Positions 46,092-58,237 of a stretch of 64,000 nucleotides of DNA are shown here, piece after piece. Source of the stretch: Hypericum androsaemum. Taxonomy: Eukaryota; Streptophyta; Magnoliopsida; Malpighiales; Hypericaceae. Position 1 is the first letter of the stretch. Each line of letters opens with the position of its first letter. The position numbers were made by a program, and so were the translations under genes. The notes under the pieces were generated by a model that was not told where the DNA came from, ran no database searches, and saw nothing but the letters and a program-made list of their open reading frames with translations. The stretch covers positions 7,958,521 to 8,022,520 of the forward strand of contig OZ023193.1 of assembly GCA_963995505.1 (NCBI GenBank), in the 5' to 3' direction.

Positions 46092-47372
46092 GACTACTCA
46101 CAGTAGTCGTTCACCCGAGCGATCGGGTGAATATTTTATTATTTAAAAAAAACGAATTAAAAGCCAATCCCGCTCGGCCGAGCGGATTGGCTAGCCAATC
46201 CCGCTCCCGAGCGGATTGGGAGCCTTTTTTTTCAATAATCTAACTATCTAGTTATTTCCACTTGGCATAATATTATTCGTAAAAATAGATTTATTCGGAT
46301 AAGATTTGTGTAGTTATAAAAATTGAAGTTATCTTTAACAAAATTAAAATTCTTTTTTTTAATATCTATAAAAAATAGAGCCAAATATTGACATATTTTG
46401 ATTCACAATTTGTATTCCAATTTTTGACATAACTAAATCATTCGAATATTAATTTCAAATATATTTTTGACATTCTTATACTTCGAATTTGGAGAAGTCA
46501 TAAACTAAAAAATTGTAGATATATGTCCCACCTTCACAAAGCAACTTAAATCAACTCAATTGGACTACGGAATAAAAAGTTGTGGCTCCCAAATCGAAAC
46601 TCGTACTCGTAACTAGCTCGACTATTGACTTCAAATATATTTTTGACATTCTTATACTTCGAATTTGGAGAAGTCATAAACTAAAAAGTTGTAGATATAT
46701 GTCCCACCTTCACAAAGCAACTTGAATCAACTCAATTGGACTCCGGAATAAGAAATTGTGGCTCCCAAATCGAAACTCGTACTCGTAACTCGCTCGACTA
46801 TTGACTTCAAATATATTTTTGACGTTCTTATACTTCGAATTTGGAGAAGTCATAAACTAAAAAGTTATAGATATATGTCCCACCTTCACAAAGCAACTTG
46901 AATCAACTCAATTAGACTCTGGAATAAGAAGTTGTGGCTCCCAAATCGAAATTCATACTCGTAACTTGCTCGACTATTGACTTCAAATATATTTTTGACG
47001 TTCTTATACTTCGAATTTGGAGAAGTCATAAACTAAAAAGTTATAGATATATGTCCCACCTTCATAAAGCAACTTGAATCAACTCAATTGGACTCCGGAA
47101 TAAAAAGTTGTGGCAAAAGTTTAGAAACGAATGTCGTGTTATTGAAAACATAATTATTTTCGTAATATATAATTTTAATCTAAACAAATGAGAGTAGATA
47201 ATATGTGGATGAGAGATAAATTAATAATTTATTCTGTGAACTGGGTTGCTGATGTGAGTAGAAAATATGTAAGTGGATTGGATTGGATTGGATAAGAATT
47301 GGGTATGGAAGAGAGAGAAATTAATAATTTATTTCGTGACCTGGATTGGATGGGTTGCTGATGTGGGTAGTC
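46092..47372. mobile_element. Non-autonomous Harbinger-type element with 176-bp array
   Basis: Its termini GACTACTCACAG and (reverse complement) GACTACCCACATC form a TIR. The 3-bp TSD TAA lies at 46089-46091 and 47373-47375, typical of PIF/Harbinger. About half of its 1281 bp is tandem 176-bp repeats. The GC-rich part at 46165-46225 has repeated gagcggattgg-type inverted motifs. No ORF. Confidence 0.65.
46440..47115. repeat. 176-bp tandem repeat array B (about 3.8 units)
   Basis: The motif gac(a/g)ttcttatacttcg occurs at 46469, 46645, 46821 and 46997, exactly 176 bp apart each time. The units are more alike to each other than to array A. Confidence 0.95.
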
Positions 47373-47704
47373 TAAGACCACCCACAACAGCAATCTACCC
47401 AACGCAGTTCACAGAATAAACAATTAATTTCTCTCTCATCCATACCCAATCCAACGCAATTACATATTTTCCTACCAACAGAAGCAACCGAATTCACAGA
47501 ATAAATAATTAATTTCTCTCTCATCCACATATTATCTACTATCATTTTTTGTTTATATTAAAATTATATAATACGAAAATGATTATTTTTTATTTTAACA
47601 AGAATAAATATTGTGATTAAGTAATAAAATTACGAATACAAAAGTTAGAATACTAAATTAGATAGAAATAATTTGAGGTACAAATGGAAGTCGAAAATGA
47701 TAAA

Positions 47705-48960
47705 TTACGAATACATAAATTTCAAATTACATAATAAATTATTGTTTCCAAACTTTTGCCAAATATGCTCAATTAAATCACTTTTCAAAGCGTTATAAGC
47801 TTTTCTATTGCGAAGTTGTTCCCTAGCAGTCATGTAGGTGGATAGATTTCTGATGCGTTCAGTAGAGAACTGAAAAGGTTCTTCATTGTTCTCTTCATTA
47901 TGAAATTCGGCCAGATTATGATAACGGAGATATGTGTCTCGTTCGTCCTCTTTTATCATATTGTGCAATATGATGCAAGCCTTCATAATTCTTCATTGTC
48001 CCAAAGAAGACATGGACATAGAATGAATGCAAAACGAGCTTGTAGAACTCAAAATACTCGCTCCACATCTTTTCTATCAGCCTCTTGATGTTGAGCGAAT
48101 AACTTGTGTTTTAGGGTTAACGGAGATGAAATTGACTTGACAAATGCAGCTCATGTAGGATATATCCCATCAGTGAGATAATATGCCCTATCATTTTGTC
48201 GACCGTTGACGACGTAACTCACTTTTGGTGCTCGGCCTTCCAAGACATCACTAAAAATAGGAGATTGGTGTAGTACATTAATATCATTGAGAGTACCTGG
48301 TGTTCCAAAGAAAGCATGCCATATTCATAAGTCATATGATGCAACTGCTTTCAAAATAATTGTAGGCTTTCCGCTCATTCCTGCATATTGCCCAGCCCAT
48401 GCATTAGAACAAATTTTCTATTCCTAGTGCATACAGTCAATACTACCTATCATGCCCGGGAATCCACGTTGTTCCCCGACGTAGAATAGTCTTGCCAAAT
48501 CCTGTGCATTGGGCCTTCTCAGGTACTCGTTCCCAAAGTAGAAAATTATACCTTCTACGAACTTCATGAGAGCTTTCTGTGTTGTAGATCACCCATTCTC
48601 AGGTATTCATCAACGACATCAGTTGATGTCCCATAAGCTAACACCCTTATAGCTCCGGTATATTTCTGCATGGCTGTCAGACCAATTGTACCTGCAGCAT
48701 TTGTTCTTTGTTAAAAATATTGATCATTGGCACTAACCGCCTCCACAATGCGAAGGAATAATAATCTTTGCATGTAAAACCTTCTCCAGAAGACCTCAGG
48801 TGAATACGTTGGCATGTTGATAAAATAGTCATTCATCAAGCGCTCCTCACCAACTCTTCGTTCCCTATTGACATATCGCCTTAGCCTTAGAGGGGGTGGA
48901 ACTCCCAGGATCAGATTAGGATTGACTACAAATGCATCCTCGAGTAAGTGATCAATTTAT
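47705..48960 (-). pseudogene. Harbinger nuclease (DDE superfamily) remnant
   Basis: Read on the minus strand, the C-terminus is clear: KACIILHNMIKEDERD, then STYMTAREQLRNRKAYNALK and SDLIEHIWQK (47986-47705). Upstream, broken frames to about 48960 give pieces typical of plant Harbinger nucleases, such as VLAYGTSTDVVDEYLRMG near 48640. Multiple frameshifts and stops show it is dead. In an active element the protein cuts and joins transposon DNA with the partner protein. Confidence 0.75.
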
Positions 48961-49130
48961 CGATTATGTTCACTTCTTCGTGCTTCCCATTCATCAAATT
49001 CTCTAGTAAATGAAGCACTAGAACTTGAATCAAAATCTGGTGTATTTTCACTAAGAGACAATTATGATGAGATTGGAAGACTTTTGGTTATATTTAAGTT
49101 TGTTATGGTCACCAATATATATAGAATTAT

Positions 49131-49455
49131 GGGTATGGGTTGGATGACAAAGGTGAAGTGACAATACAATAAGTACGAGACAAATTACCATAATTATGGC
49201 TATGTGTTGGATGACAAAGGTGAAGTGACAATACAATATGCACGAGAAAAATTACCATAATTATGGGTATGGGTTGAATGACAAAGGTGGAGTGACAATA
49301 CAATAGGTACGAGATAAATTATCATAATTATGGGTATGGGTTGGATGACAAAGGTGAAGTGACAATACAATAGGTACGAGACAAATTACCATAATTATGG
49401 GTATATGTTGGATGACAAATGTGAAGTAACAATACAGTAGATACGAGACAAATTA
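49131..49455. repeat. 67-bp tandem repeat array (five units)
   Basis: The motif gggtatgggttggatgac or a variant occurs at 49131, 49198, 49265, 49332 and 49399, at an exact 67-bp period. It lies between the two Harbinger genes. Confidence 0.95.
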
Positions 49456-49565
49456 TATTAAATGAAGAACAAATTATATAAAATTACAAAAATATTATTT
49501 GAAATTACTAATCAGTTTCCAAACACTCGAAACATTAGATAGTGCTTGATCTTCTGGGAATAGTG

Positions 49566-50330
49566 CTATTTCAAAATCAAAGCAGTCAACATGATTTTAT
49601 CCAACTCTATATTCTTCATGGCCTCCCTTTTTTGATCTCGCTGGATTGTTTGTTGCTCCCTTTGTTGCTCCAGCTCTATTCTCTTCTTCGAAATTTCATT
49701 TTCATTATCTCTGATTATTCTCAACGCATGAATTTTTGCTGCAACATCATCAGATGTCTTAGCTTTTTCTTTCTTTTTTTTTGCAGCATCTCTACCCATA
49801 GGACAGAAAATTATTAAAGATATCGTGATTGGATCTTCCGAGTTAGATGGGATTGAATAATCCCCTTCTTCGGTAGTCTTTGACCTCTTCGAGCTCCTAT
49901 CACTTTCTATATCCTCCTCCTCGTTCTGCGGAGGAAAATATGTTGAATTGTGATTTCCTTCTTCAATTGGCACTTCGGATGTTTACACATAACTTCATTA
50001 AAAATAACAAGGTCATCAAATTTTTGGCCACCATCCTTTTCATAAAGTGCTTGAGCTTCGGTCTCAACATCGGCCTCGCTCATGCCGCTCCGTTTTTGTT
50101 TCAGTGCTTCTCGGTATGCACCAACCTACTTTGCTACATTGACACTAAGTCATTTACAACGACCTTTCATTGAAGGTACGTTTCTTTCATGGATCTCTTT
50201 CGACTTTTCTGCTTGAGCATCATGGTACAAAGTACTCAATCGGGACCATAGCGAGGCACCCTTCTGCTTTTTTCCAATAACGCTATCTTCGCTACAGAAG
50301 ATGACAGCTGACATTAGAGCAATGCCCTAC
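49566..50330 (-). pseudogene. Harbinger partner gene (NAM-like/PF14303 type) remnant
   Basis: The clear part is 49973-49566: KRSKTTEEGDYSIPSNSEDP, then PMGRDAAKKKKEKAK and a charged coiled coil, the usual C-terminal region of the second protein of plant PIF/Harbinger elements. Upstream sequence to about 50330 is broken by stops. The partner protein normally helps the nuclease bind DNA or enter the nucleus. Confidence 0.7.
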
Positions 50331-50384
50331 AGCGTGGACTTCAGGTCGGCGACGGTTTCTCCGGCGAGGAGGACAAATGGAGAA

Positions 50385-50567
50385 GAAGAATAGAGGGTAT
50401 TATTATCTTTTAAAGATAAAATAATAATAAACTGGCCGATGACGTCAACGAGGGATCCGAGAGCTTCTAAAACTAAACACGGGGGACAACAAAGTACATT
50501 TTGAAAATCTAGGGACCCGAGGGATAGGAAGACCATACCCCAGGGACCTGAGAGTAATTTGCCAAAT
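50385..50567. repeat. One-armed MULE-like TIR fragment
   Basis: This aligns with the right arm of the element at 44155-46009: agggatccgagag, attttgaaaatctagggac, ggacctgagagtaattt. No matching opposite arm was found nearby. Confidence 0.5.
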
Positions 50568-51287
50568 AAACAATTAAATTCTCTCACATCAACATACAAT
50601 TCAATCCAATCCAACTTAATTTTTTCCATCTTTATTAGTGATCTCATCCAAATTCGCTAACCAAATAAACAATTAATTTTTCTTTCATCCACATATTATA
50701 TATAATTAATTAATGTTTACATATAAATTGTAATGAATATATAAAAATTATGCATCCATAATTATAACAAGGAAAAAAAATAAATGTAGAATTAATATCT
50801 CACTAGCTACGAGACAAGTAGTATAGGGAAAAGATTGAGAATTAAAATAAGATTGAAATGGTGGATAATTTGGAGAGTTAGGATTATTCAAATTCATAAT
50901 AGAAATAGTATAACTAAATTATATAAAGAGATTATGTAGTGAGAAAGGAGAGAAATTTAGATTGTGTATCAAAATATGTCAATATTGGGCTCTATTTATA
51001 GAAAATTTAAAAAAACTAATTTTTTTTATTTTTTATTTTTATTAAAATATAATTTTTATTTTTATTTTTATAACCACACAAATAATATCCACAACTATCT
51101 ATTTCAACGAATAATATTATGACATGTGTTATTATGATTTAATTAAGATAAAAAAGAAAAGAAAAAAATGGCGTGAGCTGACCGATCGCTCGCCCAAAAT
51201 TTCTCCATTTTACAAATATTTTTTTAGTTTCTCTGTTGTCGGCTAGCTAGGATCGCTCGTCAAAGATCACTGATAAACGTGGTCTTA

Positions 51288-52165
51288 CAAATTTGTTAAA
51301 TTTTTTGACAAAGATCCTTTCCAACTCTAATTTGGATATCCTTTTAAAAAATACAGCCAGTGAGATAACGTTTGTGTTATTTTATAGTTTTGGTCCAATT
51401 TAGAAGGGAAGGGGTCGAGTTTTGACTTAAGTTTCTCAAAAAAAAGTTTTGACTGAAGTGGAATGGAAGGTGAGTTTGGGGTCCGAACATGAGTGGGAGC
51501 GAGTGACTATATGTTCTTTTCCTATTTACTTTTGTGCTTTTTGATGCCCTTGGAGTTTACATAACGTTGTTTCTGTTCTTTTCTGGAAGGTCCGGGTGCA
51601 ACGTGGGCGACCGGTAGCTCCGAGTTAGTTGGGATGGGTCCAGTGGGCCGAAGCCCATGTAGGAGGAGGACAAACCATCAGACATACTAATATTGGGCTG
51701 AAGCTTTTTTTTTTACTATTGATTCATCCGTTGTTGTTTGCACAATCCCGTTTCATGTATCGAATGATGAAATAGTCGATCCGATGCCGAAGATAGATGT
51801 AAACGGCACAATGGTTATAGCTTATAACTGCATCAAAGTTGCTTCGTGGTGCATCATGCAAGATACACATGGATATGAACCAAAGATGAGATTAGATAGA
51901 GGAGGTCAACGGTCAAAAGTTGGAGATTTTTTGCAGTAAATGATCAGTTTTCTGCTCTGTAACCCGTTCTTCTTTTTCTTCTTTTTGCTCTTCCTCCTCT
52001 TCAGCATCCCAAAGAAATCTAGCATAAGATGCTTGGATATAGCTGGAAGGATATAATTCAACATTTATCAGCAATTGGCATCAACCTAGCATCGATTATC
52101 GATATAAAATTTTTAACATAGTACCATAGCAGATTTACTGAACCGTCTATTTGATGAATTAGAAT
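51288..52165. other. Intergenic and 3' flank of the TPR gene
   Basis: No gene supported. The last part (51930-52165) is likely 3' UTR of the TPR-like gene. Confidence 0.45.
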
Positions 52166-52987
52166 TCATCCGGGTTTAGGTTGGAGACGGAGACTCTTAA
52201 CAACGGATTTGTAAAGTTTGAGTCCGTACCAATCATCAGGAGCATTTTGGACAGCTCGGTCAAAGTAAGTCTCTGCACGTTGAGCATCCCTCTGTGATTC
52301 CCATATCAGATCAGCATATAGTGAAAGCATGTTTCCATCACATGGATTTGCCAAAATGGCTCTCCCATAGAACTCCTCAGCTTTCGCTAAATCACCTCGC
52401 ACCTAATCCGGTCCGGGATCCGAATCGCGAATAATCGGTTCAAATTTCAACTCGAAATTAAAACTCGGACGAGAGAAATTGTTGGTAGGTGCAAAAATAA
52501 AAGATGAATTTACCACTTTCAAGAATCTGGCATAGTTTCCGAGTAGGAGTGGATTGTCAGGATTTGCTTCAATCATTTTCTGATAATAAGCATCGGTACT
52601 GTCACTTCCATAAAATTCTGAACCGCCACCCCCACCTCCTCCATGAATCCTATCACCACCTCCACTTCCCGTTCCTCCAAGTTCATCATCTTCCCGAGTC
52701 ACCATTCTCTCTTGCAACCCTGAACTCGAGAAGAGCCTTCGGATTCTCGTACTCGGTTTCGCAGATGGGACTAATGGTATGTTGTTCTTTGGTTTTTGGT
52801 GGGGAATGGTGGTGCTAATTATGGGTTTCTTACTGTGATCTTGGTCAATGAAGTGGAAGGAGCTTGCGAAGGTTACCGATTTGGTTCTTTGGAGGGATTG
52901 GAACTCTGGATCTGGTGAGGATGATGGTTCCTTGGAGTGAGGGAGCCATGAGTTCAGGATTGGTGCTGATGAGCTCCTGAGGAGCAT
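52166..52987 (-). CDS. TPR-like superfamily protein, plant-specific
   Basis: Two exons on the minus strand, 52987-52514 and 52402-52166, with a 111-bp phase-0 intron, encode 236 residues. The start is the ATG at 52987 ([11 protein letters not shown]), the usual N-terminus of this family; no in-frame ATG lies upstream within the open stretch. Residues 20-130 are Ser/Pro/Gly-rich with a poly-Gly stretch and likely disordered. From about residue 130 come helical half-TPR repeats: [40 protein letters not shown] and [20 protein letters not shown]. Related Arabidopsis genes (At1g80130/At5g20190 type) have no firm biochemical role; protein-protein interaction is inferred from the fold. Intact. It stands next to the Harbinger cluster. 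Confidence 0.9.
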
Positions 52988-53045
52988 TTTCAAGGTGATG
53001 GTCAAGGTGGAAGAAAACACGTACAATTTAGAGTAGCCTGCTGTG

Positions 53046-53053
53046 TTTAAATA
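53046..53053 (-). promoter_or_regulatory. Possible TATA box of the TPR gene
   Basis: TATTTAAA on the minus strand, about 59 bp upstream of the start codon, implies a short leader of about 30 nt. The position is plausible; there is no other support. Confidence 0.35.
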
Positions 53054-53149
53054 GTTGGACTAATAAACATTATTTATTAAAAAAAATACAGTATCTTCAC
53101 ACAATTTATGAGCCTCAGATTTGATACTTGTCTGGAGAAGTATTAATCA

Positions 53150-53285
53150 TTCTTGAGGTGCAAACCAATTGGTCAGTTGGCATAGATTAATTGAAGGGTT
53201 GATAGCTACGTTAAAATTAAGTAGGAAAAAATTTGCTATCATTTGTCCGGCTCGAATCGATTTAGTCAACAAAAAAATCACCTTC
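53150..53285 (+). mobile_element. Au-like SINE remnant (family 1)
   Basis: Contains ccaattggtcagttgg and a 3' part ccggctcgaatcgatttagt like the copies at 34808 and 58665. Diverged. Confidence 0.4.
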
Positions 53286-55617
53286 AACATCTGCTTTATT
53301 TCTAGATGAGATTATTACAATTTGTTGAGATCTAAAACATAACATCTTTCCTAAAAAAAAAAACATAACATCTTCCCTAATGTCTACCGTTCTAGTAAAG
53401 ATTGAACCTTAGATAATAGTTGTCTGCATTATAGAGATGGCACTTCAACGGTTCAACCTATGCTTTTATGCCCTAAGTCGCATTTCTTAGCAAATAAACA
53501 GAATGAAAAGAAAGAGTTGCTGCTCCAATTGATTTTACCAAATGTTGGATAAACTAGTATGATTAGTTTTAGGTTAATCATAGGTGTTTAATTCAGCCCA
53601 GAAATACAACAGGGTTAAGAATCTGGCAGAAAAAGTTATCTCTTTTATAGTCGTACTTGGTTCGAACCTGTAGATTAATTGGTCTAATAGATATTGAGAT
53701 AGATGTGATATCATTATGGAACCGACACATGAAAAAAGATCATGGAACGCAAATTGACTAGTTTCGCCAAAATCAGACGGTAGAACATGCTTCCCCGTTT
53801 ACGATCAGGTTGGACTAATCAAAGCAAGCTAATTATCTCCAACGAATTAACATTTCCTCTGTTCGTGATCAGGTGGAGTAATTAACGGAAACATGTTATC
53901 TCAACGAATCTTTTTCTATTAAACCAAGCATTGCACCCAGCAGAAGAATAGAAGCCAAAAGAAACCACTTTCCCAATTGATGTGGACCGATCTGGTCCTG
54001 GCCTTGAGTTAAACGACAGACAGAACCTATGTCGTGGTGGCATCATCTTATAAGCCCAACGTCGTGGTGAAGTGCACATTGGCTTATTTTGGCCTCTGAG
54101 GCACGGACACGTAGACTCCATCTCCCCGGACAGGGGAGGCCCACCAATGACCAACCACTTCCCCTCATGCTGCTGTTGTCCTGTCCTGCCCGGAATCGGC
54201 CGGGGGATGGTTATGATTACGGTTTAAAAATTGTCGATTGCTGTGGTTCGAACAATGTGTATGCGAATTTGATCGTGGCACACCATTCAGAATCCAAGTC
54301 ACAAGGAATGCTAAATGGTTTGAGAGGTACATATTGGTCTGTAAATCGTACAATGTGAAATGCCTATAAAGATGAATTCACTGTTTCAAAATGTTAAATT
54401 CTTCGTATCCAACCAAAAACTTAAAAGAAATTTTTTCACACTTGTAAACAAACTCACTCACCAAACTCGCAGCTATCAACAAAAACGAGCAAATTTCAGC
54501 TACTTAATTACCCATCTCTCCAAATCATTTCTTTCTTAAAGAACTTTTCGTCAAAAGCAAGAGCATAAAATATGCACCAGTATTGGTTGGACGAGAAATC
54601 CCTCCCTCCTGTGACACTGACTCCACATCAATTTCTTAGCTCTAGAGTAATTCCAGAAAAATATCAACACACATGTAGACAGGCAGTAAGATGTGGTTCC
54701 AAGCACAGCAGAGATATAATTCTACCTAGTACATCTCCGAGTGTCTCGATCTAAGTCCAATCCTTCTTGTCTAATGCTTTAAGATGTTCTATTATTTAAA
54801 CGTCCACATCAACAATAGGTAATTCTAAAAGCATCAAGTGATTGTGCACCGTTAATCTCTCTTTTCAAAGAGCATATTTGATCAGCTACAGACACGGCCG
54901 GTGCTCAGCTAACTACTCGTTAACAACCTTAATTAAAACTGTGTGATCCATCCATGTCAGCCGTAAGTGACTGGCATTGGAAGTATCATGGTCATCGTCC
55001 ACACGCCTGAAAGCAACCGGTGGGACTCTCCAACTCCACAAGAAAATCTTCATAGGAGACTTTACAATAGGTAATCAGTTAACCAATTCACATTTACCAC
55101 CAAAGTCACGAACAACTGCACCAATAATAGAGCAGATAGCTTGCAAACATTTTGTAGCCCTAGATGTTCATAAACTTATTGCATGCTAATCATGGCAGCC
55201 ATGGAGTGCTTGGTTAGTACCCAGATAGAAGTAAATCCCCTCAGTTAACATTACATCCAACTGAACGTAAACGGTTCATTTTTTAAATGAAATGACCAAC
55301 TGCATAAAAGAACAGAGCTCGGTAGAACACCATCCAAATCCATGTAAACATGATAAAAGCAATCAGTATCGGCCATTCCTATCATCTTTTAGCTAGGACA
55401 AACACGATAAACAGAATGCAAGCAAAAGATCACATTACAGAAGAAGATTCTATCAATTTAGTTTTACAATGAACACATCTCATCTTTTTAAGTGTATATT
55501 TGATAGTGACCAATTGATAATCATCTCTCTAAAAGAATATTGAAGTAAATTACAATCCACCTGCTGTGCTATTTAAAGATACTTACAGTATACACAAGCA
55601 ATAGAAACTACCTTACC
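53286..55617. other. Intergenic, no gene seen
   Basis: AT-rich. Frames such as 54089-54358 or 54977-55189 have no recognised domain. A B-box-like ggttcgaacc occurs near 53649, perhaps another SINE piece. The right end may hold the 3' UTR of the next gene. Confidence 0.45.
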
Positions 55618-56725
55618 TCATCTCCTAAATGGACCTCCCTTGTTTGGTCTACCGCCACCGTTATTCTTCCCATCCCATGCGGAATACCAGAAAAACAATG
55701 ACATCCAGAAAAAGACAGCAGCGAAGATTTGAACACGGTCCTGAAGTCCAGCTAAAGATGTTGTGCTACCTGCACGCGAACAAAATTATTTGAGAGACTG
55801 GAAAATGGAATCTAAAATAGAAATAAGCAACCACTCTTTCTCGGGTAATCGAGATGTAGAAGTGGAACAAGACTTCATTAGTCCAAACGCATACCGCCGA
55901 TAATCAACGATTCTTTAATTATCAAGCTCTCTCAAACAGATGTCATGGACATAACATGGCCCGTATCCACACTGGAACCCAAAGAACAAGCTCAAAACAG
56001 TACACAAGCGCCATGCATCAGCAATGCTTCGAAATTGATAATCAATTCTGTACTTTATCGGTCCGCTGAAATGCAAATTGAACCTCATTTGCAATTACGC
56101 GAACTTGAAATGAATTCGTATACTACAATACAGACTAGAGTTGACCAAGACAAATAATAGCCATTAGCCAATGCTGAACTCGAATTCATAATACGAGCAT
56201 CCAACAAGATCGTCATAGCCCTCGAGAGATAGACAATAATCGTCCTGATACGTCACGGACCACAGGCAACATCCAACAAGATCGTCCTAGCCCTTACGAA
56301 CAGCCGAAACCCCTTGCACTGGCAGTTACTCTTAATACACCCTCTGTACGTACGACGCGGTAAATTTGACCTACCGGACCGGACGACAGGATACAGCACC
56401 ATGGGGCGCTCCCTCCGCTAACCAAACCAAATCCTTCTATCTACACAACGAAAAATTGAGTTCACGGCTCGGAAGGGGCAGAACAGTAAATTACGGAAGC
56501 CGTACCTTCTACGCGGGAGGGGCCGTCGTCGTCCCCGCCAGGAGGGGGCGGTTGCGGGGATAAGGACGCGTGGCAGAGGGAAAGCCGTTGGATGATGGGG
56601 CGATGGGGAAGCAGCGAGCAGCTCGACGCGAAAGGGAGAGCTGTGAGCGAGGAGGCTGCGGCGGTTCGGGCCGTGAGCTTCCAGCATGCGGCGGTTGACG
56701 GCGGCTTCGGGGAAAGAGTCGCCAT
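55618..56725 (-). CDS. Small plastid-type single-pass membrane protein
   Basis: Two exons on the minus strand, 56725-56506 and 55769-55618, with a 736-bp phase-1 GT-AG intron, give 123 residues. Residues 1-50 are rich in Ser, Ala, Thr and Leu with few acidic residues, a typical chloroplast transit peptide. A Pro/Asp/Gly linker follows (about 55-73). Next comes GLQDRVQIFAAVFFWMSLFF, with one membrane segment at about 86-104. The tail WDGKNNGGGRPNKGGPFRR is basic and Gly-rich. I recall near-identical tails in uncharacterised plant chloroplast proteins but cannot name the gene. Function unknown; a thylakoid or envelope location is inferred from the layout. The exon 1 GC content is high, and the intron is ordinary. 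Confidence 0.85.
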
Positions 56726-58237
56726 TCCAGGGCGATGGAATTGGAAGCTCCGCGAAATTCGGTTTTGTCGGTTAGTTAAAGAGCTAAATTGTTTTTTCTT
56801 ATTCAGACGACTCAGGACCGGTTTGAGCTGGGCCTATAGATTTGGGCCGGCCCATTATAAGTAGATCAAATCACAGTAAATTTTTTTACTTTTTCAATTT
56901 GACTCAATCAAAGTTCAACTGGTACTAAAAAAAATTACATTTTTCAAAGAAATAATTATATTTGCCTCCAAAAATATATTTTTCTAGCTTCATCATTGTG
57001 TCCTGAAACCCAAAAACGAATAGTTCTAATAGAATCTGGCTAAATAAACGTTTACCTTTTATTAGGTTAAATAAACGTTTACCAGGTAACCTAAAGTTGT
57101 GAAAGAATGCACATTGAGACCGGATTATTATGTAAAATTGAGATCGTAAGCTAGGAATCTCAAAATTTCATGAAATATATATTGGAATGTTTATAGAAAA
57201 GAACTCAATTCATATTAAGAACTTGCTTAAAGTAATGAAATTAAGAAAAAGACAAAAGGCAGGGTCAAGGCAGCCTGTCACGTTAAACCACTCCAACCAG
57301 TTGCCAATAAAACTATTTGTCTGCCTAATTTTTTGGAAAATTTAGGTGGGGTTATAGTCTACATTGAGTTTTGTTTTTCTCCTAAATAAATTTTTTTCAT
57401 TTCTATAAAAAGTGTAAGTTGATCTGCTGATTCCTAAAAAAAGAGATAAAATTTGTTTTCATTCTATTTACCAAGCAATAATATTTGTCTGCCTAATTTA
57501 CCAGACCAAACACTGTACATTCGCTCGCCGATCGGAGCCATTTTGGCAAATCTTTTGGTAACTTGTATTACGCTTAAATATACTCCAAAATCGGCAAATA
57601 AAATGGTCAATTGGATAGTTTCAAGGTCTCCTATAAGACACTGTGCTTCCAATTAAGTTTGTCATCCAGCAACGGAGTTAGCAACTCTTTTGTATCAAGA
57701 TTTTCCATCTTAAATTAATTAACGAAAGGAAACATGTTAAATAAAAAAAAGACCGTAAGTTAAAATCTCTTTAAAACATCAATGTTCATTATCGGTTAAA
57801 GTAGGTCTTGTACGTTGGGTTGTTTGTATTTATGGAAAAAAATCGACCCATCTTGTCAATCTGAGAGGTGACGAACTGTCTCATCAATAATGTGCATGCA
57901 TCTACTATACATAGATGCGATTGTTCGAGCAGGATCAAATGAAAATTTAAAGCTACAATAAATTATTATATTCAAAGGACAGAGGACAATTAAAATGGCA
58001 CGAAGCATAGGAGAGGGCGGTTTTGCCAAAACAAATAGAGAGAGAGAGGAAACACACTGCAAGACATCAATTTAGAAGGACAAAACAAATATAATTATTA
58101 ATCATTACCATTTCATGAGTTAAGAGAGTCTAGCTAGAGACATTAATCATAAGGAGGTAGGATTAAGGTTCAATATATAGAACCTAGCTACATGTAGAGC
58201 TATATTATATATATATATATTAATGAAACCTAGAAGC
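56726..58237. other. Intergenic, no gene seen
   Basis: The left end (56726-56800) is the likely 5' UTR and promoter of the plastid-type gene. The rest is AT-rich with no supported frame. A short (ga)n run lies near 58039. Confidence 0.5.

Larger units (their letters stand above)
47376..51284 (-). mobile_element. PIF/Harbinger transposon with both genes, decayed
   Basis: A 3.9-kb element starts GACCACCCACAACAGCAATC and ends in the imperfect complement (gtttatcagtgatc form) with GTGGTC. It is flanked by TAA (47373-47375) and TTA (51285-51287), a mutated 3-bp TSD. It carries a DDE nuclease remnant and a second gene of NAM-like type, the two-gene layout of PIF/Harbinger, both on the minus strand. 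A 67-bp tandem array lies between them. A one-armed MULE-like piece is at about 50385-50567. It abuts the element at 46092, sharing its TAA. Confidence 0.75.

Noticed and set aside
49131..49455. A CRISPR-like array, because of five regular repeats
   Set aside because: The units are contiguous 67-bp tandem copies with no unique spacers, in a plant nuclear transposon.
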